Assembly (NCBI GenBank): GCA_900552415.1
Contig: USAD01000003.1
Span: forward strand, 1-25,746
Direction of reading: 5' to 3'
DNA from: an uncultured Parabacteroides sp.
GTDB lineage: Bacteria; Bacteroidota; Bacteroidia; Bacteroidales; Tannerellaceae
DNA length: 25,746 nt
Of the stretch, positions 12,144 to 19,914 are shown piece after piece. Both the position numbers and the translations under genes were made by a program. The first letter of the stretch is position 1; the number at the start of each line of letters is the position of its first letter. The notes below the pieces were generated by a model. It was not told where the DNA came from. It searched no databases and saw only the letters and a list, made by a program, of their open reading frames with translations.

Positions 12144-12184
12144 CCGCCCCAAAAGATCAGGTGATCCTTTGGGGCGGTTTTATT
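12144..12184 (+). terminator. intrinsic terminator of the beta-galactosidase gene
   Basis: CCGCCCCAAA at 12144-12153 pairs with TTTGGGGCGG at 12168-12177. An inner GATC/GATC pair and a four-base loop extend the stem, and TTTTATTT follows. It begins 24 bp after the stop codon. Confidence 0.93.
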
Positions 12185-12281
12185 TCCCCTTTTGAGTCCC
12201 GAAAACCGTTGACGAACGAACGGGAACATCGCCTGACGTATCCCTGAAGATCCGATCTATCCCATTCAGGCAAACCTAAGA

Positions 12282-12453
12282 TTTTGTCCGAAGAAAAAAG
12301 AATTTTCCTTCGGAAGAAAATGGAATTTCCTTCGGACAAAACCAAATTTTCTTTCGAACAAAAAATGGGGCATTTTAGTCCAATTTTCCTTCCACTGCAG
12401 TGCGGTTGGAATTTCACTGCAGTGTATTGGAAATTCCACTGCGATGGAATTCA
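12282..12453. repeat. array of short dyad cores with 22-bp period
   Basis: Degenerate units begin with (GG)AATTT and carry a short dyad or half-dyad core. TCCGAA at 12287, TTCGGA at 12309 and 12331, and TTCGAA at 12353 are exactly 22 bp apart. After a gap of 42 bp (centre to centre) the core changes to CACTGCAGTG at 12393 and 12415 and CACTGC at 12437, again exactly 22 bp apart. The outer TTTTGTCCGAA (12282-12292) and TTCGGACAAAA (12331-12341) are perfect inverted copies. Function unknown. Confidence 0.75.
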
Positions 12454-12553
12454 AAACAGGCCATCATGCGTTTTGATGCCTATGGCATAACAAAGACAAG
12501 AACAGCGATTATCAGGAATGAATAATGGGCAATATAGTGAGGTCATAATAGTG

Positions 12554-12603
12554 ATTGAGGGCGTGCCAGAATGGGGATTCACCCATTTCGACACGCCCTC
12601 AAT
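12554..12603. repeat. large imperfect hairpin repeat (GGGCGTG...CACGCCC)
   Basis: ATTGAGGGCGTG at 12554-12565 pairs perfectly with CACGCCCTCAAT at 12592-12603. Inside, ATGGG at 12571-12575 pairs with CCCAT at 12582-12586. No T-run follows on either strand, so it is not a standard terminator. On the minus strand, after the first arm it reads GTGTCGAAATGGG, which resembles GTGTGTCAAAATG in the hairpin at 25671-25705, suggesting one family of intergenic repeats. Confidence 0.65.
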
Positions 12604-12633
12604 AGTTATAGTCCTGATCCTGTACAGGAAAAA

Positions 12634-13656
12634 TTATTCCGCTTTCTGGAATGTCAAGCCCAAATCCAAAGTTTCCGCATTAGATAAAGCCGGCAATATT
12701 TGCTCGATGATCGGCTTAAGATTCTCGGGAACCTTTTCGCTCAAGATCGGGGTAATGATTGTCAATACCGGAGAAAGCAAAGTCTTATCCGCATAGAATG
12801 TTGTCGTGTTACCCTCCTCCTTAACATTAAGAGCAACGCCATAATAGCCACCCAGATCGGTCAGCATAGCGGTCATCTGATCCATAGAGAGACCCAACTC
12901 GGCAAGCTTGCTCTCCAACAAGGAAGACAACAGAGTCATATAGTTCTTATCAAGCGCCAAGACGAACTTGCCATCCAAAATAGTGTAAGGCAATACAACC
13001 ATTGAAGCGACAGCTGAAAGGCTCTGATCCTCAGAAGCGCCTGTCTTACGCCAAGCGACATTGAATACGCCATTCTCCGGCAGATTTACCTTAACGGCCT
13101 CGACCTTCTGCGCGAGCAACTGGCCAACTACAGGGCCGGCCATTGAATTGATCAGCTGATCAATCTGGGCATTGCCTGTCGCGATATTCGTATAGATACC
13201 AGCGACGTTATTGTTATAAACCAAACTCCAGTCACCAACCAGGCTTCCGCTCAATGTCCGGTTAAAGACAACTGAAAGAACGCCGTCCTTGATTGTTCCG
13301 TTGACAGCGACCTTGCAATTCGAGTTTGCCTCAGCCTCGCCCGTAAATGAATAGACGCCATCCGCCTCCTGCATAGTCGTCGTGATCTCTAAAGAGGCCG
13401 TCTCCGGCAAAACATTCGTAAGCGTGATCTTACCTTCAGTAGCCGATTGAGCATCAAACTTAACATTCTTGCCAGCAGCTGTCAGCCCGGTCTCACCCAT
13501 CGTCAGTTTCAGATTGTCGTTCTCGTATGTCTTCGACAATTCTTTCCAAGTCTCCTCACCCCCATTTGTGGTCTTGTTTTCATCATCATCACCACATGAT
13601 GTAACGCAACAAGTCGTAAACAGGATCGCCAAAAGATACAAAATGCTCTTTTTCAT
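12634..13656 (-). CDS. Bacteroidales lipoprotein of unknown function
   Basis: A 340-residue exported lipoprotein. The start chosen is the ATG at 13656, with AAAAAGGGAAAG just upstream. The frame is open further to 13794, but those codons run through the terminator hairpin of the preceding gene. The signal MKKSILYLLAILFTTCCVTSC ends in a lipobox with Cys21, followed by GDDDEN, the acidic tail typical of surface-exposed Bacteroidota lipoproteins. The middle is rich in beta-strand (Thr, Val, Asn) and looks lipocalin-like or barrel-like (SLVGDWSL). The C-terminal third has amphipathic helices (SSLLESKLAELG, TPILSEKVPENLKPIIEQILP). I cannot assign a family; uncharacterised Bacteroides DUF lipoproteins have a similar plan. 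It stands alone between two terminator-like structures. Confidence 0.8.
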   Translation of the reverse strand: MKKSILYLLAILFTTCCVTSCGDDDENKTTNGGEETWKELSKTYENDNLKLTMGETGLTAAGKNVKFDAQSATEGKITLTNVLPETASLEITTTMQEADGVYSFTGEAEANSNCKVAVNGTIKDGVLSVVFNRTLSGSLVGDWSLVYNNNVAGIYTNIATGNAQIDQLINSMAGPVVGQLLAQKVEAVKVNLPENGVFNVAWRKTGASEDQSLSAVASMVVLPYTILDGKFVLALDKNYMTLLSSLLESKLAELGLSMDQMTAMLTDLGGYYGVALNVKEEGNTTTFYADKTLLSPVLTIITPILSEKVPENLKPIIEQILPALSNAETLDLGLTFQKAE

Positions 13657-13752
13657 TTCTTTCCCTTTTTTAAGTGACACATAATTATTAAACAAAATCG
13701 CCGCTAATTTATCAATTTTGGGCAAGAAGACAAAATTTACGAGGCAAATGGA

Positions 13753-13787
13753 CAAAAAAAGCGGCCCGGGATATTTCACCAGGCCGC
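13753..13787 (-). terminator. intrinsic terminator of the permease-exonuclease unit
   Basis: On the minus strand GCGGCC (13787-13782) pairs with GGCCGC (13766-13761), with further GG/CC pairs inside. A run of seven T follows (13760-13754). It lies about 50 bp after the exonuclease stop codon. Confidence 0.88.
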
Positions 13788-13836
13788 CAAACATTAATAA
13801 ATGCCAATATCTAAATTATTAACCCCCTAAGAGCTA

Positions 13837-14328
13837 TCATAAAATGGCCATCGCGATCCTCGCGCAGGCCTCCGCGTCGGCCAGGGCGTGGTGATGGTTC
13901 AGCAGGTCAAATCCACAGGCGCTGGCCACCGTGTGCAACTGATGATTCTCCAAGCGAGGAAAGGCACGCCGGGCGGCATAAAGCGTATCATAAAACGGAT
14001 AATCGGGATAATCCATCTGATAACAACGGAACACCGCCTTCAGGCAGCTCTCATCAAACGACTTGTTGTGGGCGACCAGAGGCAACCCCTCGATCTTCGG
14101 CGCCACCTGCGCCCATACCTTGGGAAAGACCAGGGCCTGATCCGTATCCGCACGGGTCAAGCCATGCACCTTCGTGCACCAATAATTATAATAATTCGGT
14201 TCCGGCTGGATCAGGGAATAAAACGAGTCGACGATCTCGCCAGAGCGAACAATCACGACACCAACACTGCAGACGCTGGTCCGCTTCTCGTTGGCGGTCT
14301 CAAAATCAATAGAGGCAAAATCTTCCAT
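13837..14328 (-). CDS. 3'-5' exonuclease, DnaQ/DEDDh family
   Basis: A 163-residue single-domain exonuclease, short as in stand-alone DnaQ-like proteins. DEDDh motifs are present: Exo I with D8 and E10 in FASIDFETA, Exo II with the Asp in HNKSFDESCL, and Exo III with His and Asp in HHHALADAEA. Such enzymes remove nucleotides from single-stranded 3' ends of DNA or RNA; the natural substrate is not evident. The gene starts 30 bp after the permease stop and is probably cotranscribed with it. A strong terminator follows. Confidence 0.9.
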   Translation of the reverse strand: MEDFASIDFETANEKRTSVCSVGVVIVRSGEIVDSFYSLIQPEPNYYNYWCTKVHGLTRADTDQALVFPKVWAQVAPKIEGLPLVAHNKSFDESCLKAVFRCYQMDYPDYPFYDTLYAARRAFPRLENHQLHTVASACGFDLLNHHHALADAEACARIAMAIL

Positions 14329-14358
14329 TGTCCCTGATCCTCCCCGTTACTCAATAGA

Positions 14359-15693
14359 TCAATCCTTGATCCGGATCAAGGCGTTAGAGATAATCGCCGT
14401 CAATCCTCCGGTCGTGATACCCGACGAGAAAATATTCTGGGCTGTCTGCGGCAACTGGCACAAGATCTCGGGAACCAGTTCTACACTGAAGCCCAACGCG
14501 AAACTGAGCGCGATCACCAAGGTCGCCTTGCGGTCGATCGGCTGCGAGGCGATGATCCGGACACCCGCCGATGCCACCGTTCCAAACATCAACAAGGTCG
14601 CTCCTCCCAAAACGGGCTCGGGAATAAGCGAGAAGACCAATCCAACAGCGGGGAAAAGGCCCAGGATAACCAAGATTCCGGCGATATAATAACCCACATA
14701 GCGGCTGGCCACGCCCGTCAACTGGATCATTCCATTATTTTGGGCAAAGACCGAATTGGGGAAAGAGTTGAACACGCCGGCCAACATCGAATTGAAGCCA
14801 TCGGCCAAAATACCACCCGAGGCACGCTTCACGAAAACCTCACCCTCAACAGGCTCACCCGAGATGATGGAGTTGGCCGTGATATCGCCATAAGCCTCGA
14901 TCGCCGTGATCAGGTAGATCAATCCCAAGGCGATGAAAGCGGACCAATCAAACGACAAGCCATATTTGAAAGGAACCGGGATATTAAAACCGCCATAACT
15001 CTCGACCGACGAGAAATCGACCATACCCATGAACCAGGCGACAACATAACCCACCATCAGGCCAATAACGATCGAGCTCATCCGCAAATAACGGTTCGAG
15101 CTTCGGTTGAACGAGATAATCAACACAAGCACCAGGGCCGCCAGACCGACGTTCTGGAAACTGCCAAACGTGCCATCCGCCTGAGCGGCGGCACCTCCAC
15201 CACAAGCCGTCACGCCCACTTTTATCAAGCTCAAGCCAATCAGGGTCACTACGATACCCGACACCAGCGGCGTAATGATCCGGCTCATATATTTCAGTAC
15301 CCGGCTAACCAGCATCTCGACCGAAGCGGCCGCCATACAAACACCAAAGATCACGGGAAGTCCGCCCGTCAAGCCCGCCGTAATGATCGGTCCGATAAAC
15401 GAGAAACTCGTTCCCTGGATACAGAGCAACCCGGCTCCAATACCACCGATCCGCTTGCACTGGACAAAAGTGGCCACTCCCGAAGCAAATAACGCCATCG
15501 ACACCAAGAATCCTGTCGTCTCCAAATCCAATTCCAAAGCGCCGGCAATGATGAGCGGCGGCGTAACAATAGCCACGAATATGGCCAACAGGTGTTGCAA
15601 GGCGGCGAACAATGTCTCGCGCAAAGGCGGCCTATCGTTCAAACCATAGATCAAACCACTGTCTTTCTCTCCGGATCTCTTTGCTTCTTCCAT
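14359..15693 (-). CDS. NCS2 family nucleobase:cation symporter (xanthine/uracil permease)
   Basis: A 444-residue inner-membrane transporter with about 14 hydrophobic segments. The start chosen is the ATG at 15693 (MEEAKRSGEK), preceded by AAGGAAAG; the longer frame to 15786 would run into the divergent promoter region. The NCS2 signature QNxGxxxxTG is present as AQNNGMIQLTG, and the transport Glu of TM8 is in ITAIEAYGD. QGTSFSFI near residue 95 matches the TM3 segment. The C-terminal part contains PVLGGATLLMFG. The family imports xanthine, uric acid, guanine/hypoxanthine or uracil by H+ symport; the motif favours a purine such as xanthine, with moderate confidence. Confidence 0.92.
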   Translation of the reverse strand: MEEAKRSGEKDSGLIYGLNDRPPLRETLFAALQHLLAIFVAIVTPPLIIAGALELDLETTGFLVSMALFASGVATFVQCKRIGGIGAGLLCIQGTSFSFIGPIITAGLTGGLPVIFGVCMAAASVEMLVSRVLKYMSRIITPLVSGIVVTLIGLSLIKVGVTACGGGAAAQADGTFGSFQNVGLAALVLVLIISFNRSSNRYLRMSSIVIGLMVGYVVAWFMGMVDFSSVESYGGFNIPVPFKYGLSFDWSAFIALGLIYLITAIEAYGDITANSIISGEPVEGEVFVKRASGGILADGFNSMLAGVFNSFPNSVFAQNNGMIQLTGVASRYVGYYIAGILVILGLFPAVGLVFSLIPEPVLGGATLLMFGTVASAGVRIIASQPIDRKATLVIALSFALGFSVELVPEILCQLPQTAQNIFSSGITTGGLTAIISNALIRIKD

Positions 15694-15723
15694 AATTATT
15701 CTTTCCTTAATTATTAAACAAGG

Positions 15724-15763
15724 CGCGAAATTACTAAAAAATGGGGAATTCATTAATTTCGCG
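15724..15763. promoter_or_regulatory. 10-bp perfect inverted repeat in a divergent promoter region
   Basis: CGCGAAATTA at 15724-15733 and TAATTTCGCG at 15754-15763 are exact inverted copies with a 20-bp spacer. They lie between the divergent permease and dehydrogenase genes. Each arm contains TAATTTCG in the outward direction, one base from the -7 consensus TAnnTTTG, at a suitable distance from each start codon. The repeat may be an operator, a pair of back-to-back -7 elements, or both. Confidence 0.5.
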
Positions 15764-15806
15764 ATTAGGGAAACCATAACAACCAATATTTATGGAGAAG
15801 AATAAG

Positions 15807-16841
15807 ATGCGAGCATATACCTATGTCAAGACCGGCGAATTCGCCCTGATGGACAAGCCGGTCCCCCAACTGAGAACTTCACGCGACGCCTTGGTCCGTG
15901 TCACCTTAAGCAGTATTTGTACGAGCGACCTGCATATCAAGCACGGCAGCGTGCCTCGAGCCGTGCCAGGCATCACGGTCGGCCATGAGATGGTCGGCAT
16001 CGTCGAGCAGGTGGGCAGCGAGGTCAAAACCGTCAAGCCGGGCGACCGTGTGACCGTCAACGTGGAGACCTTTTGCGGCGAATGCTTTTTCTGCCAGAAC
16101 GGCTTCGTGAACAACTGCGAGGACAAGGAGGGCGGATGGGCCTTAGGCTGCCGCATCGATGGCGGACAGACGGAATATGTCCGGGTGCCTTACGCCGATC
16201 AGGGACTGAACCGCATCCCGGACAACGTGAGCGACGAGCAGGCGCTTTTCGTGGGCGATATCCTGGCCACCGGCTTTTGGGCGGCACGAATATCCGAAAT
16301 CAAGGAGCAAGACACGGTACTTATCATCGGGGCCGGCCCGACAGGCATATGTACCTTGCTTTGCGTCATGCTGAAACAGCCCAGGAAGATCATCGTATGC
16401 GAGCGGTCGGCCGGGCGTGCCCGCTTCGTGCGGGAGCATTATCCCGAAGTCCTGGTGACAAGCCCCGAGGATTGCGAGGCATTCGTGAGGAAAGAGAGCG
16501 CCCATGGCGGTGCAGACGTGGTCATCGAGGTGGCCGGAAGCGACGACACCTTCCAGCTGGCCTGGCGCTGCGCACGTCCCAACGCCATAGTCACGATCGT
16601 CGCTCTTTACGATCGTCCCCAGCTCCTTCCCCTTCCCGACATGTATGGCAAGAATCTCATCTTCAAGACCGGCGGTGTAGACGGTTGCGACTGCGCGGAG
16701 ATACTTCAGCTTATCTCGGAAGGCAAGATCGACACCACGCCCCTCATCACCCACCGTTTCCCGCTGGACAAGATCGAGGAGGCTTACCATCTCTTCGAGA
16801 ACCGCCTGGACGGCGTTATCAAGATAGCGATCACCAATTAA
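15807..16841 (+). CDS. zinc-dependent medium-chain alcohol/polyol dehydrogenase
   Basis: A 344-residue MDR-superfamily dehydrogenase. The start chosen is the second ATG (MRAYTYVKTGEF) because GGAGAAGAATAAG immediately precedes it; the first ATG at 15792 would add five residues. The catalytic zinc site shows Cys in SSICTSDLH and GHEMVG. The structural zinc lobe is CGECFFCQNGFVNNC, and the Rossmann motif is VLIIGAGPTG. The overall pattern resembles threonine/sorbitol dehydrogenase-like and NAD(P)-dependent alcohol dehydrogenases, so NAD(P)-linked oxidation of an alcohol or polyol is likely, with unknown substrate. It is divergent from the permease and convergent with the lipase gene. Confidence 0.88.
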   Translation: MRAYTYVKTGEFALMDKPVPQLRTSRDALVRVTLSSICTSDLHIKHGSVPRAVPGITVGHEMVGIVEQVGSEVKTVKPGDRVTVNVETFCGECFFCQNGFVNNCEDKEGGWALGCRIDGGQTEYVRVPYADQGLNRIPDNVSDEQALFVGDILATGFWAARISEIKEQDTVLIIGAGPTGICTLLCVMLKQPRKIIVCERSAGRARFVREHYPEVLVTSPEDCEAFVRKESAHGGADVVIEVAGSDDTFQLAWRCARPNAIVTIVALYDRPQLLPLPDMYGKNLIFKTGGVDGCDCAEILQLISEGKIDTTPLITHRFPLDKIEEAYHLFENRLDGVIKIAITN

Positions 16842-16916
16842 TCGATAAAAGACAAATCGCTTCGGGAAAGGAGCGTGAGAGGCTACGACACGGACAAGCC
16901 CGTTCGCCGCCCAGGA

Positions 16917-17753
16917 TTAACCCAGAAGCCGCTCCGCCAGGGCGTATCCCTCATCATAGAGATCCGCCAACGCTTGAGGATCGTGTCCGGTCCGTCCCAC
17001 CCGGAGCGGCTTCTCGGGACGGATCACGATGGCTTTCCCCTCACGCTCCAACCGCTCTATGAAATCCAGGGTCTCGTTGTAACGACGATAGCGGGTGCGC
17101 AACTGCTCGCGCAAGGCCGGATACTGATGATAGATAAATCCCGGAAGATAAAAGTCCTTATCCGCCTTGCGATAGCCCTTATTGCGTGTCAAGACCAGGA
17201 CCAGCCGATCACAGCCTTGCTCGAGCGCGTGTCGGACCGGAATAGCGTCGCAAACGCCTCCATCCACCATCGGCACGCCATCCACATAAGTGATCGGGCA
17301 AAGGACAGGCAACGTGCACGAGGCCTTGCAGACCGCCAACAGACGATCCCGGTCCCGCTTCTCCTCCAAATATTCGGCCTGGCCCGTCAAGCAATTGCTC
17401 ACCACCATCTCGAATCGCTCCGGCGCCTTGAAGAAGGCGTCATAATCGAACGGGTAATAGCGCTCCGGATAAACATAGAAAATGTAATCCAGATCAATAT
17501 ACCCCCGGCCTCTCAGGAAATGGCGCCAGCCGATGTAATTGTAATGCTTCAGCAAGTCGATGTTGCTGAAACGCGAGCGGCCGCGCTGTCCCGAGATATA
17601 AGAGATGCCATTACTCGCTCCTGCCGAGACACCGACCGTATAGGGAAAACGGACGCCATGATCCATAAAGCAATCGAGCACGCCGACGGTGAAGATGCCG
17701 CGCATGCCGCCTCCCTCCAAAACCAATCCCGTACGCTTATCGATGCTGATCAT
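16917..17753 (-). CDS. patatin-like phospholipase
   Basis: A 278-residue Ser-Asp lipid acyl hydrolase without signal peptide. The oxyanion loop is GGGMRG at residues 14-19, the nucleophile is S43 in GVSAGA, and the dyad Asp is D164 in DGG. The C-terminal third is helical and basic. Members of this bacterial YjjU/RssA-like group are probably cytosolic and their substrates are mostly undefined. The ATG overlaps the hisB stop (ATGA at 17750-17753), so it is likely translated together with the his operon. No clear terminator follows; a weak hairpin with a T-rich tail lies near 16845-16880 on the minus strand. Base composition is that of the left part of the window. Confidence 0.9.
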   Translation of the reverse strand: MISIDKRTGLVLEGGGMRGIFTVGVLDCFMDHGVRFPYTVGVSAGASNGISYISGQRGRSRFSNIDLLKHYNYIGWRHFLRGRGYIDLDYIFYVYPERYYPFDYDAFFKAPERFEMVVSNCLTGQAEYLEEKRDRDRLLAVCKASCTLPVLCPITYVDGVPMVDGGVCDAIPVRHALEQGCDRLVLVLTRNKGYRKADKDFYLPGFIYHQYPALREQLRTRYRRYNETLDFIERLEREGKAIVIRPEKPLRVGRTGHDPQALADLYDEGYALAERLLG

Positions 17754-18868
17754 AATACTCCTTTCGTGCTTGGCAACTCAAAACGATAGATGTCACGCCG
17801 GATCGCCATCTTGAGCGCCCGGGCCAACGCCTTGAAAATTCCCTCAATCTTATGATGCTCATTCTGCCCCTCGGCTTTGATATTTAAATTCATACGAGCT
17901 GCATCACTCAATGATTTAAAAAAATGAAGAAACATCTCGGTAGGCATCTCCCCTATTTTCTCCCGATGAAACTCAGCATCCCATACCAACCATGCTCTAC
18001 CGCCAAAATCCAAAGCTACCCGACAAAGACAATCATCCATGGGCAAGCAATATCCGTAACGCTCAATGCCACGCTTGCTGCCCAATGCCCGATAAATACA
18101 TTCACCCAAAGCAATGGCGGTATCTTCAATAGTATGATGTTCATCCACTTCCAAATCACCTTTTACTTTAATGGTCAGGTCAATACCACCATGCTTTCCA
18201 ATCTGTTCCAACATGTGATCAAAAAAACCAATACCTGTGGAAATATCACATTTTCCGCTGCCATCTAAATTTAAGCTGATATAAATATCCGTTTCCTTCG
18301 TAGTACGACGGACCTCCGCTATACGTTCTCCGGCAAAAAGGAATTCAGCGACCTTATCCCAATCCGTAGTCGCCAATACACAGTAGGATTCCAAATTCTT
18401 TTCCTTCAGAATATCCATATTTTCTTGCAACAAAATAGCCTTACAGCCCATATTTCTAGCCAGTTCCACATCTGTAGCACGATCACCAATAACAAAACTG
18501 TTAGCCAAATCATAATCACCGGTAAGATATTTTCCCATCATTCCTGTTCCAGGCTTACGGGTAGACACATGGTCTTCCGGAAAACTGCGGTCTATCAAGA
18601 TATCATCAAAAATGATGCCTTCCCCCTCCAATGTCTTCAACACCAGGTTGTGCACCGGCCAAAAGGTATCCTCAGGAAAAGAAGAAGTACCGAGGCCGTC
18701 TTGATTGGTAACCATCACAAATTCAAAGTCGAGTTTGCTGCGGATAAATCCCAAATTACGAAAAACCTTAGGATAAAACTCCAATTTATGGAAAGAATCC
18801 AATTGGTAGTCAACCGGTGGCTCTACAACCAACGTACCGTCACGATCTATAAACAACGCTTTCTTCAT
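17750..18868 (-). CDS. hisB: bifunctional histidinol-phosphatase / imidazoleglycerol-phosphate dehydratase
   Basis: A 372-residue cytosolic enzyme for two steps of histidine synthesis. The N-terminal HAD domain (about 1-165) has the phosphatase motif FIDRDGT with D8 and D10, plus VTNQDG and KPGTGMM. The C-terminal IGPD domain (about 178-372) has the metal motifs [10 protein letters not shown] and [10 protein letters not shown]. The bifunctional form is known from Enterobacteria and Bacteroides. It starts 3 bp after hisC and overlaps the lipase gene at its stop. The last 40 or so codons use G/C-rich third positions (GCCCGGGCGCTC), whereas upstream codons are A/T-rich (AATTTAAATATC), so the gene looks hybrid with a joint near 17,870. 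The frame and motifs are intact. Confidence 0.96.
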   Translation of the reverse strand: MKKALFIDRDGTLVVEPPVDYQLDSFHKLEFYPKVFRNLGFIRSKLDFEFVMVTNQDGLGTSSFPEDTFWPVHNLVLKTLEGEGIIFDDILIDRSFPEDHVSTRKPGTGMMGKYLTGDYDLANSFVIGDRATDVELARNMGCKAILLQENMDILKEKNLESYCVLATTDWDKVAEFLFAGERIAEVRRTTKETDIYISLNLDGSGKCDISTGIGFFDHMLEQIGKHGGIDLTIKVKGDLEVDEHHTIEDTAIALGECIYRALGSKRGIERYGYCLPMDDCLCRVALDFGGRAWLVWDAEFHREKIGEMPTEMFLHFFKSLSDAARMNLNIKAEGQNEHHKIEGIFKALARALKMAIRRDIYRFELPSTKGVL

Positions 18869-18871
18869 ACT

Positions 18872-19912
18872 TCAACATTCATAATTCTTCAATGCTTCCA
18901 ACAACATATCATTCTCCGGACGTGTACCAATGGTCACACGCAAACAATCACGACATAAAGAAATACTGGTACGGTTACGCACTATGATACCTTTACCTAC
19001 CAAATAATTATATATTTTCTTGGCATCTGTCACTTTAGCTAGAAAGAAATTGGCATCCGTAGGATAGATTTTCTCACAACAAGGCAGTTCTACAAATTCA
19101 TTGACCAAACGCGTCCGTTCTTCCAATAACGACTTTACCCAACGTTCTACCTCATAATGCCGGTGCAACATCATAACAGCCTCTTTCTGTGTCAGCAGAT
19201 TCACATTATACGGATATTTAATCTTACTGAAAATAGAGATGATTTCTTTAGACGCAAAGGCCATGCCCAAACGAATGGCAGCACATCCCCATGCCTTAGA
19301 AAAAGTCTGAAAGACAATCAAATTAGGATATTTATCTAAATCGGCAAGGAAAGACGGCGCATCAGAAAAATCGGAATAGGCCTCGTCTATAATCACCAAT
19401 CCCTGAAAAGTATCCAGTAATTTTTCCATTTCCCTACGATCCAGGTTATTACCGGTAGGATTATTGGGCGAGCAAAGAAAAACCAGTTTGGTGTGATCGT
19501 CTGTTGCCGCCAATAGTTTATCGGCACTGAACTGATAGTTTTCATCCAATAACACCTTGCGATATTCTACATCGTTGACATCGGCACACACCTGATACAT
19601 ACCATAAGTAGGGTCAATAGCCACTACATTATCCACCCCCGGAATACAGAACGCGCGATACACCAAGTCAATAGCCTCATCACTGCCGTTTCCCAGAAAG
19701 ATCGTATCGGGGTCTACCTTTTTAATAGGAGCTATCATATTCTTCAATTCCCGCTGCATAGGATCAGGATAACGGTTATTAGGTGTATTGTACGGGTTCT
19801 CATTGGCATCCAGAAAAACAGATGCCTCCGCTCCATTATATTCGTCACGTGCCGATGAATAGGGTTTCAAAGCCCAAATATTCGGGCGCGTCAATTCTTT
19901 CAAATCTTTCAT
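18872..19912 (-). CDS. hisC: histidinol-phosphate aminotransferase
   Basis: A 346-residue PLP-dependent fold-type I aminotransferase converting imidazole acetol phosphate to histidinol phosphate with glutamate. Visible sites: LDANENPYN near 34-42 (substrate arm), [27 protein letters not shown] and the PLP lysine K206 in TFSKAWG. A C-terminal Arg in LRVTIGT binds the phosphate. It lies 2 bp downstream of hisD and 3 bp upstream of hisB, so all are in one operon. Codon use is A/T-rich like hisD and hisG. Confidence 0.96.
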
Positions 19913-19914
19913 CT

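Larger units (their letters stand above)
12185..12633. other. gene-free region with a 22-bp dyad array and a large hairpin
   Basis: No coding sequence is supported. The short frames here (for example 12266-12454 minus) are low-complexity products of the repeats. The region contains the periodic array at 12282-12453, a 12-bp inverted repeat at 12554-12603 and a 12-bp perfect palindrome TCCTGTACAGGA at 12618-12629. Confidence 0.7.

Noticed and set aside
12282..12453. CRISPR array
   Set aside because: The unit is 22 bp with no separate repeat and unique spacer, the cores differ, and no cas gene is present.
12266..12454. Short frames over the 22-bp array
   Set aside because: They encode low-complexity Phe/Lys/Glu residues produced by the repeat and have no conserved start or ribosome site.
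13657..13794. 46-codon N-terminal extension of the lipoprotein gene
   Set aside because: The extension covers the upstream terminator and an A/T-rich leader; the ATG at 13656 starts a proper lipoprotein signal with a ribosome site.
14740..15492. 250-codon plus-strand frame opposite the permease gene
   Set aside because: It mirrors the codon bias of the transporter, is full of His, Arg, Gln and Asp without fold or family, and the minus-strand gene has clear NCS2 motifs.
15694..15786. 31-codon N-terminal extension of the permease
   Set aside because: It would cross the inverted repeat of the divergent promoter region; MEEAKRSGEK after AAGGAAAG is the better start.
16073..17062. 329-codon plus-strand frame overlapping the dehydrogenase
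   Set aside because: Arg/Pro/His-rich product from a shifted frame of a G/C-rich gene; it runs past the dehydrogenase stop into the lipase gene and has no start signal.
16875..17789. 304-codon plus-strand frame opposite the patatin-like gene
   Set aside because: The patatin motifs GGGMRG, GVSAGA and DGG lie on the minus strand; the plus product has no recognisable fold.
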